The notes: generated from the sequence alone by a model not told the origin. A stretch of DNA of 64,000 nucleotides from Aureispira sp964445645 (GCA_964445645.1 CAYULH010000006.1:1-64000), one strand, 5' to 3'. Shown: positions 53,178 to 61,909, counted from the first letter of the stretch. Numbers and translations are program-made.

Positions 53178-53216
53178 CTATATTGAATATAGCACTAGTT
53201 TAGTACTAAGCTAGTC
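53178..53216. promoter_or_regulatory. Two adjacent palindromes, candidate regulator-binding sites
   Basis: GCTATATTGAATATAGC (53178-53194) is a perfect 17-bp palindrome. ACTAG followed by TTTAGTACTAAG and CTAGT (53195-53216) is a 22-bp palindrome with one mismatch. They lie 44-82 bp before the start of the minus-strand gene at 53134. Related GCTA...TAGC elements occur at about 51977-52015 and at 56561-56579. Confidence 0.5.
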
Positions 53217-53296
53217 AATTCTTAAAACAAATTACATCTTATTGAGTATAAAAAACAAACTATTTTCTTGCCTTTTAACAAAGGTAAGACAAAGTA

Positions 53297-53331
53297 TTGA
53301 CACTTTTGGTACTTTTTACCAAAAGTGTCAA
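53297..53331. promoter_or_regulatory. Perfect 15-bp inverted repeat beside the Nudix-regulator gene
   Basis: TTGACACTTTTGGTA (53297-53311) and TACCAAAAGTGTCAA (53317-53331) are perfect inverted copies around a 5-nt loop. On the minus strand the T-run lies before, not after, the hairpin, so it is not a normal terminator for the regulator gene. An operator or RNA-structural role is equally possible. Confidence 0.45.
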
Positions 53332-53347
53332 AAAAAAACAGTTTTTT

Positions 53348-54043
53348 TTACATTTTAAAGGCGTAATGCTCCTCATTGACCATTTTTTGGTACTTCTCGT
53401 TGTCAAAAGAGTACAATCTTGCAGGTCGATGCCGCACATTTTGTTGTCTTTCGTTGTGTTTGATTAATGGAATAGATTTGATTTTTTTTCTAAAATTTGC
53501 CTTATCCATCTCTATACCAAAGACATATTCATACAATTGCTGCATGTCATTGAGTGTAAATTTTTCAGGCAAGAGCTCAAAACAAACAGGCTGAGAAGCT
53601 AACTTTTGCTTTAACAATTCAAAAGTAGAATCAATAATCAGATTATGATCAAAAGCTAGCTGCCCAACCTCATGTACTGGCATCCACGCTACGGCATCTG
53701 CCCAAGAAGAAGCCTCTGCATTAATATCATCCATTTTTACCAATGCCAAATAGGCACAAGTAATCACACGCCCTTGAGGATGCCTGTTGGGTGTGCCAAA
53801 GGTCTGCACTTGATGCAAATCGATATTATCCAATTTGGTCAAATCTTTTAATATTCGAGTAGCAGCCTCAGGCATGTCCTCATCGGGATAAATCAAGTCG
53901 CCCGGAATAGCCCATTCGCCCAAAAAAGGTTCCATAGCACGCTTGATTAACAATACATTGACTTCTCCATCTTTATAGCCAAAAATAACAGCATCTAAAG
54001 AAAAAGAATAAGAAAAAAGTTTATCAATTCCTATTTTGTACAT
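53348..54043 (-). CDS. Nudix-domain transcriptional regulator (NrtR/AraR-like)
   Basis: The 231-residue protein has an N-terminal Nudix fold (VDAVIFGYKDGEVNVLLIKR; GEWAIPGDLIYPDEDMPEAA) and a C-terminal winged-helix (about 150-231; LLPEKFTLNDMQQLYEYVFG). The catalytic Nudix box is broken: the Arg-Glu-hydrophobic-x-Glu-Glu core reads TRILKDLTKL, so it should bind rather than hydrolyse its ligand. Bacteroidota use such regulators for sugar catabolism, often sensing a pathway sugar. It lies just after the GH3 gene on the same strand, so it probably controls this beta-glucan locus. The nearby palindromes are candidate operators. Confidence 0.85.
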   Translation of the reverse strand: MYKIGIDKLFSYSFSLDAVIFGYKDGEVNVLLIKRAMEPFLGEWAIPGDLIYPDEDMPEAATRILKDLTKLDNIDLHQVQTFGTPNRHPQGRVITCAYLALVKMDDINAEASSWADAVAWMPVHEVGQLAFDHNLIIDSTFELLKQKLASQPVCFELLPEKFTLNDMQQLYEYVFGIEMDKANFRKKIKSIPLIKHNERQQNVRHRPARLYSFDNEKYQKMVNEEHYAFKM

Positions 54044-54054
54044 TTATGACTTAT

Positions 54055-56415
54055 TTAAGTTNNNNNNNNNNGGCTGACATCTATCTGAATCTCTGTCCAG
54101 TCATAATATTCATATTCATCGGCATCTGTGGCAACAAAGAGTTCCTGATCATCTATCATAACTTTGAAAGATCCTTCTTCGACAACCCATTCATTATTGG
54201 CATTTACAAACTTAAGGTTATCGGTGTGAATAAGAAAATCTACTACTTTAGATTCATTAGCGGCTAATGGTATTTTTTTAAACGCTTTTAAACGTTTATT
54301 GGCAGGGACTACCGAAGCATACTCATCTGCTATATACAACTGTACGGTCTCTTTGACAGCACGGTTACTCTTATTCGTTACTTTTACTTGTATCTTTACA
54401 GATTCACCTTTTTTTAACTCTTTGGTGCTCAAGGCTAAATCTGAATATTCCAAAGTACTATAACTCATTCCAAAACCAAAATCCCACTGTGGATTATAAT
54501 GGTCAAAACCATTTGTTTTGGCACGAGCTGTACTTCTAGGATGATCATAAAACTCAATCAATCCATCATATCTAGGATAGGTATACGGCAATTTACCACT
54601 AAAGTTCTCTTCTCCATAAACTAATTTGGTTAATGCCTTGGCACCATAATCTCCGGGTAAGTAGGTTTGGATGATTGCGGCCGCTCCATCTACAATGGTA
54701 CGAATAATACGTGGTCTACCCTCTGCCAATACCAAGATTACTGGCTTGCCTGTAGCATAAGCCATCTCTGCCAATTCCAATTGTGCTGGGTCCAAATTGA
54801 GCGAAAGAATATCCCCTGGTTTCTCGGTACCTGGAAATTCTCCCAAACATAATACAATAACATCACTTTGTTTAGCTTTGGCCTTAAAATCATCGGGATC
54901 AACCAAACGACTGGTTTCAAAGTTATCTTTCATATAGACCTCGGCACCTTGTGCAAACAAGCAATTTTCTTTGCCCAACTGCTGTATAAATGCTTCTTTG
55001 ATATTGGGTACACCCTTGGTGTTATAAGTTGTATCTCCTCCTTGCCAAGTATGCGTCCAAGCACCATTCAAGAAGATCAAATTATTAGACGTGGGACCAG
55101 TTACCAATACTTTTTTTCCTTTGTCTAATGGCAAAATACCATTGTCATTTTTGAGTAGTGTAATGGACTCCAATGCTGATTCTAAAGCGAGTTTCTTGTA
55201 GGCATCTTCACCAAATTTAGGATATTTTTTAGCTTGATTTCTATTCTTTTCAAATAAACCTACTTTCATTTTTACACGCAAGATTCTACGCACCGCATCA
55301 TTCAAACGCTCTTCGGTAATTTTTCCTTCTTTTACACCTTTGATAATGTATTTGATATAATCCTTGTACTGTGGATTGTAAGGCACCATACTCATATCTA
55401 CCCCTGCATTAAAACCTTTGACAGCCGCCTCATACAAGCTACTTCCTACACTATGCACGGTGTGCAACATAATAAAATCTTCCCAGTCTGAAACCGTAAA
55501 ACCTTGGAAACCCCACTCCTCTTTGAGTGTCTTGGTCAACAAGTTATGATTGATGTGCCCCGGAATACCGTTTACATCTCCACTATTGATCATCAAGGTC
55601 AAGGCTCCTTTAGATACAGCCGACTTGAACGGAGGCAAATACAGCTCTTGCATATACTTTTCGGGAATCCATGCAGTAGTTCTATCTCTACCACTTACGG
55701 TACCACTATACCCTACAAAGTGCTTGAGACAAGCAGCCGTATGATAAGGATCAATTTCTCCTTCTCCTTGATAACCTTCCACAATAGCATCGCCCAAGGC
55801 TGTGATTAATACAGGATCCTCTCCCAATGTCTCAAAATGTCTGGCCCACAATGGTGCTCTGCCCAAATCCAATACAGGCGAAAAATTCCAGTGAATGCCT
55901 GAAGCTCGTGTTTCATAAGCTACTACTTCGCCAAACTGGCGTGCCAATTCGGGGTTCCAAGTAGCTGCCAAACCTATTTCTTGAGGAAAAAGAGTAGCTC
56001 CTACTGTATAATTAACACCATGTATAGCATCAATACCATAAATAATCGGAGCTTTGGTTTCGCCCTTATCAAATGGCGTATATACATTATCTTCTATGTA
56101 TTTCCATTGATCCATAGTGAGCGTATGGGTTACTACGTTCAATATAGAGCCAACTCCATACTCTACTAAGGCTTCTTTTAATTTGTCGGGGTCAAATTCA
56201 ATAGGTTCAATAACCTTATTCTCTGAATCACGCTTTAAGACAGCATCTAATGTAATTTGACAAGTTTGCCCTGCTTTTTCCTCCAGTGTCATGCCCGCAA
56301 GAATCTTATCAATTTTTCCTTCTATGGTAACGTCTGTTGTCGTAGAGGTGGATTGGCAAGAAGCAAAGGTAAATAAGAATAAAAACCAACCAACCAAAAT
56401 ACAGTGATGTAGCAT
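54055..56415 (-). CDS. bglX: GH3 beta-glucosidase lipoprotein; C-terminus interrupted by an assembly gap
   Basis: The product is about 780 residues. It has a lipoprotein signal (MLHHCILVGWFLFLFTFASC, Cys20), so it sits on the outer or inner membrane. The GH3 N-terminal domain has GMTLEEKAGQ, CLKHFVGYSG (Lys-His at 231-232) and the nucleophile Asp310 in GFTVSDWEDF. The C-terminal GH3 domain and a fibronectin-III-like domain follow, ending about WTEIQIDVS. Bases 54062-54071 are Ns, so the last codons and stop are not trustworthy. Role: releases glucose from beta-glucan oligosaccharides. The symporter gene at 56687 is divergent from it. Confidence 0.9.
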   Translation of the reverse strand: MLHHCILVGWFLFLFTFASCQSTSTTTDVTIEGKIDKILAGMTLEEKAGQTCQITLDAVLKRDSENKVIEPIEFDPDKLKEALVEYGVGSILNVVTHTLTMDQWKYIEDNVYTPFDKGETKAPIIYGIDAIHGVNYTVGATLFPQEIGLAATWNPELARQFGEVVAYETRASGIHWNFSPVLDLGRAPLWARHFETLGEDPVLITALGDAIVEGYQGEGEIDPYHTAACLKHFVGYSGTVSGRDRTTAWIPEKYMQELYLPPFKSAVSKGALTLMINSGDVNGIPGHINHNLLTKTLKEEWGFQGFTVSDWEDFIMLHTVHSVGSSLYEAAVKGFNAGVDMSMVPYNPQYKDYIKYIIKGVKEGKITEERLNDAVRRILRVKMKVGLFEKNRNQAKKYPKFGEDAYKKLALESALESITLLKNDNGILPLDKGKKVLVTGPTSNNLIFLNGAWTHTWQGGDTTYNTKGVPNIKEAFIQQLGKENCLFAQGAEVYMKDNFETSRLVDPDDFKAKAKQSDVIVLCLGEFPGTEKPGDILSLNLDPAQLELAEMAYATGKPVILVLAEGRPRIIRTIVDGAAAIIQTYLPGDYGAKALTKLVYGEENFSGKLPYTYPRYDGLIEFYDHPRSTARAKTNGFDHYNPQWDFGFGMSYSTLEYSDLALSTKELKKGESVKIQVKVTNKSNRAVKETVQLYIADEYASVVPANKRLKAFKKIPLAANESKVVDFLIHTDNLKFVNANNEWVVEEGSFKVMIDDQELFVATDADEYEYYDWTEIQIDVSXXXXT
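54062..54071. other. Assembly gap (10 Ns)
   Basis: Ten undetermined bases lie in the last codons of the GH3 gene, 19 bp before the start of the regulator gene. The true distance between the two genes and the promoter of the regulator are therefore unknown. Confidence 0.98.
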
Positions 56416-56560
56416 TTTTTTAAATTTTAATGATGATTAATAACAAAACTACAAAAAAATATTGTTACTTAGTGTAGCCCTTACAAGAACAATAATTCTA
56501 ATAAGACCAATTTTACGAAAATAATATTCTGTATGCAACTCTTAAACCCACTTTATCATT

Positions 56561-56579
56561 GCTAAAATTTGCTTTTAGC
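56561..56579. promoter_or_regulatory. Palindrome between GH3 and symporter genes
   Basis: GCTAAAA-TTTGC-TTTTAGC is a perfect inverted repeat in the 271-bp divergent region. It resembles GCTATATTGAATATAGC at 53178-53194 in its ends (GCTA...TAGC), so both may bind the same regulator. Confidence 0.4.
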
Positions 56580-56686
56580 ACAAAAACATACTTCTATTTG
56601 TATATTAAAGTTTTTTTTGAGAAGTTGCAATACATTCAGAGTTTAATATTAAAGAATCCTCAATAAATGACTAAAAATATTTTTTT

Positions 56687-58339
56687 ATGACTGGAAATTT
56701 TGAATTATTCGACTACATTGTATTCATAGGCTATGCCATATTGATCCTCTCGGTAGGTCTGTGGGTTTCTAGAGGCGAAAAGGGAGAAGAAAAAAATGCC
56801 GAAGATTACTTTTTGGCCAGTAAATCTCTTCCTTGGTGGGCCGTAGGTACTTCACTCATTGCAGCCAATATTTCGGCCGAACAATTTGTGGGTATGCAAG
56901 GGTCCGGATTTGCCATGGGATTGGCTATTGCTTCTTACGAATGGATGGCCGCCGTTACCTTACTCTTGGTTGGAAAGTTTTTCTTGCCCATTTTTATAGA
57001 AAAAGGCTTGTACACCATTCCTGAATTTGTAGAAAAACGTTATTCTACCAATCTAAAAACCATCCTTGCCGTCTTTTGGATTGCGTTGTATGTATTTGTC
57101 AACTTGGCCTCTGTTCTATATTTGGGGGCATTGGCCTTGGAGAGCATCATGGGCATTCCGCTCATCAATGGGGTACTTGGTTTGGCGGTGTTTGCCGCTG
57201 CCTACTCCTTGTATGGTGGTTTATCGGCCGTAGCTTGGACAGATGTTATCCAAGTAATCTTCTTGGTATTTGGAGGTTTGGTAACGACCTACTTGGCACT
57301 CAATATCGTATCAGGCGATATGGGTATGTGGGCTGGTTTGACCACCATTTACGAACGATCCCCCGATCACTTTGCTATGATCCTAGAGCCTTCGCACCCC
57401 GAGTACAAAAATCTTCCGGGTATAGGCGTTTTGGTTGGTGGTATGTGGGTAGCCAACTTATACTATTGGGGTTTCAACCAATACATCATCCAAAGAACCT
57501 TGGCAGCCAAATCATTGGCAGAATCTCAAAAAGGAATTTTATTTGCAGCAGCCCTCAAATTGGTGATTCCAATCATTGTAGTAGTGCCGGGTATTGCCGC
57601 TTATGTCATTGTTAATGATCCAGCATTATTGGCTACTTTGGGCGAGGCTGGCACTACCAATATGCCTGCCCCCGGACAAGCAGACAAGGCTTATCCTTGG
57701 TTGTTGCAATTCCTACCCACAGGCTTAAAAGGCTTGGCCTTTGCCGCCTTAACGGCCGCCATTGTATCTTCCTTGGCTTCTATGCTCAACTCTACTGCTA
57801 CTATCTTCACGATGGATATTTACAAGCAGTATATCAACAAAAATGCGAGTGACAAAGCATTGGTAACAACTGGGCGTGTCTCGGCAGCCGTTGCCTTAAT
57901 TATTGCTGGTATTATTGCTCCATTGTTGGGTGGCATCGATCAAGCCTTCCAATTCATTCAAGAATATACCGGTATTGTGAGTCCGGGTATTTTGGCTGTA
58001 TTCATGATGGGCCTATTCTGGAAAAAAACCACCAACAAAGGGGCCATTATCGGCGCATTGGCTTCTATTCCTATTGCCATGTACTTCAAGGTAGGTGCCA
58101 AAGGCTGGTCAGATAGCAGTTGGTTTGTAGACATTCCTTTCCTCAACCAAATGGGTTATACAGCAGTCCTTACAGGTGTTGTCATTGCCTTGGTGAGCTT
58201 GCGCCAAAACAATGGAGCAGACGACGAGAAGAAAATCGAAATCAGCAAAAAAACATTTGCTACAGAGCCTCTATTCAACATTGGTGCCTTCACCATTATG
58301 TTGGTCTTGGTTGCCTTGTATGCTTTCTTCTGGAAATAA
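56687..58339 (+). CDS. Sodium/solute symporter of the SSS family (sugar, SGLT-like)
   Basis: The 550-residue inner-membrane protein has about 14 hydrophobic helices. The family signature is GYAILILSVGLWVSRGEKGE, followed by DYFLASKSLPWWAVGTSLIA and ANISAEQFVGMQGSGFAMGL, then VFAAAYSLYGGLSAVAWTDV. The SLC5/SSS signature appears in the GGLSAVAWTDVIQ region. Bacteroidota homologues of this subgroup (close to vSGLT) take up sugars with sodium. Located opposite the GH3 gene, it probably imports glucose or short glucans released by GH16 and GH3. The substrate is inferred. Confidence 0.9.
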   Translation: MTGNFELFDYIVFIGYAILILSVGLWVSRGEKGEEKNAEDYFLASKSLPWWAVGTSLIAANISAEQFVGMQGSGFAMGLAIASYEWMAAVTLLLVGKFFLPIFIEKGLYTIPEFVEKRYSTNLKTILAVFWIALYVFVNLASVLYLGALALESIMGIPLINGVLGLAVFAAAYSLYGGLSAVAWTDVIQVIFLVFGGLVTTYLALNIVSGDMGMWAGLTTIYERSPDHFAMILEPSHPEYKNLPGIGVLVGGMWVANLYYWGFNQYIIQRTLAAKSLAESQKGILFAAALKLVIPIIVVVPGIAAYVIVNDPALLATLGEAGTTNMPAPGQADKAYPWLLQFLPTGLKGLAFAALTAAIVSSLASMLNSTATIFTMDIYKQYINKNASDKALVTTGRVSAAVALIIAGIIAPLLGGIDQAFQFIQEYTGIVSPGILAVFMMGLFWKKTTNKGAIIGALASIPIAMYFKVGAKGWSDSSWFVDIPFLNQMGYTAVLTGVVIALVSLRQNNGADDEKKIEISKKTFATEPLFNIGAFTIMLVLVALYAFFWK

Positions 58340-58739
58340 TAGGTTTTAAGGTTATTCGGAAATAGCCTACTAGTATAATTAAGGAGCAAAACAGCTCCAT
58401 ATTGATGATAAAAAATGCCCCACCAAAAGCTGTGAGATGCTGGATGTGGGGCATTTTTGTTTTGGGGGAATAAGAAGTTGGTTGGGTAGTGGTATGGTGT
58501 AATTTGGACACTCTTTTTGGGTGTCTTTTTTGTTTTAGCTTGTAATTTTATGTTTTTTATCTTTAATTGTTATTTTGGTGATTGGGTGTAACTTCAAATT
58601 AGCTGGTTATCTGCAATATGGTGCAATATATGCTAATTGGGTTGGTTATACACACTTTTTGTAAATATATGGGTGGTTATTTGTATATTGTGTTTATGGA
58701 ATAGTTGGCAACCATTAAAAAACGAACAGCATAAACTAT
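58340..58739. other. Intergenic region with terminator
   Basis: No gene is seen. It contains a weak hairpin (GGTTATT-cgga-AATAGCC, 58350-58367), the terminator listed at 58411-58460, and AT-rich sequence leading to the kinase gene without an obvious TAnnTTTG box. Confidence 0.5.
58411..58460 (+). terminator. Terminator after the symporter gene
   Basis: AAAAATGCCCCAC (58411-58423) and GTGGGGCATTTTT (58446-58458) are perfect 13-bp arms with a 22-nt loop in which AGC and GCT can pair. It ends in a T-run. Flanking A and T runs allow it to work in both directions. Confidence 0.8.
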
Positions 58740-60113
58740 ATGATAGGAGCAGTATTAAAAAATTATCACATTACAGATTTATTAGGTCAAGGTGGCTTTG
58801 GAGAGGTCTATAAATGTGAGCACACAGAAACAAAAGAAGTATTTGCTTTAAAAGTATGTACGAAAGATGAAGGGGACAATGTTAAACGATTTGCACGTGA
58901 AGTTCGTCTCATGAATGATATTTCACACTCTAATGTTGTGAATATTGTAGACTATGATGTGGATAATACTCCATACTTTTTTGTTATGCCATTGGCTAAG
59001 GCATCACTTGAAACATATATTGATAAACTAAAAAATAAGCATGAATTTGCTTTGAAAGTATTTTTAAAAGTTTGTGAAGGAATAAAAGCAATTCATAATT
59101 CAGGAAAGTTTCATCGGGATATTAAACCAGAAAATGTATTAATACTGCCTAATGATAAGATATTAGTATCTGATTTAGGTTTAGGAAAGTTTGAGCACCG
59201 CGATAGTACCATTCTTACTAGTTCAAATATTTATATGGGAACTGAAGGATACATCCCTCCAGAATTTATGACAGCTAGGGGTACAAAAAATGCAGACCGG
59301 AGAGGTGATATTTACCAACTAGGCAAAATGCTTTATAAAATACTAACTGGAGAGAATCCTATTCTGATTGAAACTAGAGCATTGCCATCAGCTTTAACCT
59401 ACATTATCTCAAAAGCAACGAAAGATAATCCTGATGATAGATTTCAAAATGTGAGTGAATTAATGGATGCAGTGAATAATTACATCGCATCATTACAGGT
59501 TGAATCAAACCCAATTAAATCTTATGAGTCTCATATAAAAACTTCAAAATATTTATTAAATCAAGAAAAATACGACCAATCCGTTATAAAAGAAATACTT
59601 CGGATTCTATACTCGTCTAAAGATAATGAAGTGCAATTTTTTGAATTCTTTGACAAAATACCATTAGAATTAATTAAGAAAATGGTGAGTGATTTTAAAG
59701 AAGAATTCAACCAAGTATTTCATGAGTATACAGAAAAAATGTTTGATTATATTTCCAATAATCATCTGGGATTTGCATATGTTGAGACAATTGCAAAGTT
59801 AATGCGAGTAATTTATCAAACTAGCTCTGATGTAAATATTAAGAAAGATGCTTTAAAAAATAATCTAACTTCATCGGTATACTACAACAGGTACTACGCA
59901 ATGGACATATTCGACGAATTACTATTGTCAATTAAAGATGAAAAGGAAGCAAAAGTTATTGCCCTAATGTTAATCGAAGAGAAAAAATGGTTTGAAGAAA
60001 GAATTGAGGTTTTACCCTACAAAGACATACATACTGAAATTCAAGGCGTAATTGACTTCATAATGGAAGAAAAAAAGATAGAAGAAAAGCCATTTTCTTT
60101 TGATGACTTATAG
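58740..60113 (+). CDS. Soluble Hanks-type serine/threonine protein kinase with unknown C-terminal domain
   Basis: The 457-residue protein has a complete kinase domain: Gly-rich loop GQGGFGEVY (16-24), Lys38, Glu54 in the C-helix (FAREVRLMNDI), HRDIKPEN (125-132), DLG in place of DFG (145-147), and MGTEGYIPPEF as the P+1 loop. After residue 265 a 190-residue helical domain (LKFKTSKYLLN... FDYISNNHLGFAYVE) has no recognisable family. There is no membrane helix or PASTA domain. AT-rich composition and the attC-like palindrome at its 3' end suggest an acquired cassette gene; stand-alone kinases of this type can belong to defence loci. Confidence 0.85.
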   Translation: MIGAVLKNYHITDLLGQGGFGEVYKCEHTETKEVFALKVCTKDEGDNVKRFAREVRLMNDISHSNVVNIVDYDVDNTPYFFVMPLAKASLETYIDKLKNKHEFALKVFLKVCEGIKAIHNSGKFHRDIKPENVLILPNDKILVSDLGLGKFEHRDSTILTSSNIYMGTEGYIPPEFMTARGTKNADRRGDIYQLGKMLYKILTGENPILIETRALPSALTYIISKATKDNPDDRFQNVSELMDAVNNYIASLQVESNPIKSYESHIKTSKYLLNQEKYDQSVIKEILRILYSSKDNEVQFFEFFDKIPLELIKKMVSDFKEEFNQVFHEYTEKMFDYISNNHLGFAYVETIAKLMRVIYQTSSDVNIKKDALKNNLTSSVYYNRYYAMDIFDELLLSIKDEKEAKVIALMLIEEKKWFEERIEVLPYKDIHTEIQGVIDFIMEEKKIEEKPFSFDDL

Positions 60114-60120
60114 AATAACG

Positions 60121-60257
60121 GTTGCCAACAATGTATATACAAAATAGGCGATATAGTAGTAAATTCAACGGTTGCAGACCGTTTCGAAGTTGTGACGGTT
60201 TGATAAGTTTGAAGCTCGCAATCGCCTACCTTGCATATACTCCACGTTAGCTGCAAT
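60121..60257 (+). repeat. attC-like imperfect palindrome F
   Basis: TTGCCAACAATGTATAT (60122-60138) is opposed by ATATACTCCACGTTAGCTGCAA (60236-60257 region), with boxes GCCAAC (60124-60129) and GTTAGC (60246-60251). Inner arms are ATAGGCGA and TCGCCTA. An AACGGT-tgcag-ACCGTT hairpin lies in the middle. It is longer than sites A-E (about 137 bp) but within the attC range. It starts just after the kinase gene stop. Confidence 0.5.
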
Positions 60258-60273
60258 TAGAAAAAAGAATAAA

Positions 60274-60453
60274 ATGAACACAAGCCAATTTACATATAGA
60301 GATTTCGTAACGTATTTTTTGACAGGAGTACTGTTTATAATTGGCTTGTCAATTTTGTTTTCAGAAGAATTAAATACCAAAACATCTGAAATATTTAAAG
60401 AATATTCAATCGTTGCAGAATTAAAAATACTTGTGACTATTTATGACATTTGA
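60274..60453 (+). pseudogene. Fragment of a small membrane protein
   Basis: This 59-residue frame starts at an ATG 16 bp after palindrome F (MNTSQFTYRDFVTYFLTGVL) and contains one membrane helix (about residues 14-30). The style, with an N-terminal cytoplasmic segment and a first helix, suggests the beginning of a larger protein that has been cut off. Its last codons overlap the start of the YhcG-like gene. It is either a truncated gene or a genuine small protein. Confidence 0.4.
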
Positions 60454-60953
60454 ATTAAAAAACAATAAAAAATACACTGAACTCTTAGATAAAATTGGAA
60501 ATACTTTTGAGCAACACAAAAGAAGTGCTTTACTATCCATAAATAGAGAATTATTAAATGCCTATTGGAAAATTGGGCAATATATTGTTGAATTTGAGCA
60601 AAAGGGTAATGTTAAAGCAGAATATGGGAAAAAACTTTTACTCCAACTTTCTAAAGATTTGAAAACTTCTCATGGAAAAGGTTTTTCCAGAACAAATCTT
60701 GTCTATATGAGGTTATTCTACTCTAAATATCAAATTAGTCAGACAGTGTCTGACCAATTGAGTTGGAGTCATTATGTAGAGTTGCTAAATATTTCTGATG
60801 ACTTGGAAAGAAGTTTTTATGAAAAACAAACAATTCTTGAAAGATAGTCTGTTAGGGAGTTAAAAAGACAGAAAAAATCTGCTCTTTATCCCCAAATAAT
60901 TATATCGCTAAAAAAGATTGCTAAAAATTGTGGTGCCCCCTTTGCACAAAACT
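60443..60953 (+). pseudogene. Broken YhcG/DUF1016-type PD-(D/E)XK nuclease gene
   Basis: The open part (60443-60847, 134 residues) is the N-terminal DUF1016 domain (ALLSINRELLNAYWKIGQYI; YGKKLLLQLSKDL; YMRLFYSKYQ). It stops at TAG 60845-60847. Reading on in the same frame gives SVRELKRQKKSALYPQ. The family has WSVRELKRQ at this place, so the stop replaces the conserved Trp (TGG to TAG). The frame then ends at about 60953 and the C-terminal nuclease domain is missing. Two lesions, one nonsense and one truncation, indicate a pseudogene. Confidence 0.75.
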
Positions 60954-61019
60954 GAGTGTAGTTCGCCACAAAAAAGGACAAGAAGATAAGTAAAAAAGCT
61001 TACATGAACAACCCCAAAC

Positions 61020-61298
61020 CTACCCCCACCACCAATAAGCCACCCCAACCAAAACCGCCGCCTGCACCAGCACAATCATAAAAAACGGTCGTCTAAAGCG
61101 CTCCTTTTGGGTCTTGTGTCGCCAAAAACGCATGCCCAAATACGTGCCTAAGCTGCCGCCTGCTGCCGCCACCAGCAACAGCGCCTGTTCACTTTGTCGC
61201 CATGCTTGGCGTTTGGCTTGGCGTTTGTCCCAGCCCATGAGGCAAAAGGCCAATACATTCATACATAGAAGATCGAGGAAGATGATTAACGGTATCAT
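61020..61298 (-). CDS. DUF1294 family membrane protein
   Basis: The 92-residue protein has three hydrophobic segments (about residues 2-20, 38-56 and 70-90). The family motifs are MNVLAFCLMGWDKRQAKRQAWR and GGSLGTYLGMRFWRHKTQKERF (GG..G...GM..FRHKT.K..F). Function is unknown in the family; some homologues carry an N-terminal cold-shock domain, absent here. It lies 15 bp after rimM on the same strand. Confidence 0.9.
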   Translation of the reverse strand: MIPLIIFLDLLCMNVLAFCLMGWDKRQAKRQAWRQSEQALLLVAAAGGSLGTYLGMRFWRHKTQKERFRRPFFMIVLVQAAVLVGVAYWWWG

Positions 61299-61313
61299 AT
61301 AGTTTTTGGTTGA

Positions 61314-61829
61314 TTATATATCCAATAAGCCCTCGGGCAAATCCATTTGTACTACTTTTTGGGCTTTGTCTACAGACACTATCCACTGTGCCAACAAGGG
61401 GATAAACAGCTCTTTTTCTTGGTAGGCCACAGTTGCCATTTCTTGCTGCGGAAATTCATCCACACGCAAAATTTCGCCCACTTGCCCCAAGTCTACAACT
61501 TCCAATACAAAGCCCTCTAAGTAGCCAAATTCTAACCCCGTATCCTTGATTTCTTCTTCGGACAAAGAAACATCCTCGGCTCTTAGATAAATGATTTTAT
61601 TGGTAAATAAGGCGGCATCTTCCTTGTTATCAATATCCTCAAATTTGAGCAATAGAGGATTGCCCCCTCGCAAGGATTCTATAAAATAAGGCGCTTTATC
61701 GCCTTCCAATTCTACAAAAAATGCTTCTACTTCATTGACATCTGCAAAAAAACGCTCGTCTATCGTCACTTTTAATTCCCCATTGAGTCCATGAGGTTTC
61801 TTAATCTTTCCGATTTCTAGATACTCCAT
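61314..61829 (-). CDS. rimM: Ribosome maturation factor RimM
   Basis: RimM helps mature the 30S head by acting at the 3' domain of 16S rRNA with ribosomal protein S19. The 171-residue protein has the N-terminal barrel (YLEIGKIKKPHGLNGELKV), GNPLLLKFEDIDNKEDAALF and the PRC-like C-terminal barrel (LEFGYLEGFVLEVVDLGQVG; ELFIPLLAQWIVSVDKAQKV). The length is normal. In many Bacteroidota rimM lies next to rpsP; rpsP is not here. It is followed by a DUF1294 gene. Confidence 0.95.
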   Translation of the reverse strand: MEYLEIGKIKKPHGLNGELKVTIDERFFADVNEVEAFFVELEGDKAPYFIESLRGGNPLLLKFEDIDNKEDAALFTNKIIYLRAEDVSLSEEEIKDTGLEFGYLEGFVLEVVDLGQVGEILRVDEFPQQEMATVAYQEKELFIPLLAQWIVSVDKAQKVVQMDLPEGLLDI

Positions 61830-61909
61830 ATTTTATTTTTATTCAAAACCTTTTTATTACCTTGTTGTTTCTAAAATGTCTATAGAAATTGTTAAAAAAA
61901 TAACAACGA

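Noticed and set aside
54046..54267. ORF running through the Ns
   Set aside because: It includes undetermined bases and is antisense to the GH3 gene.
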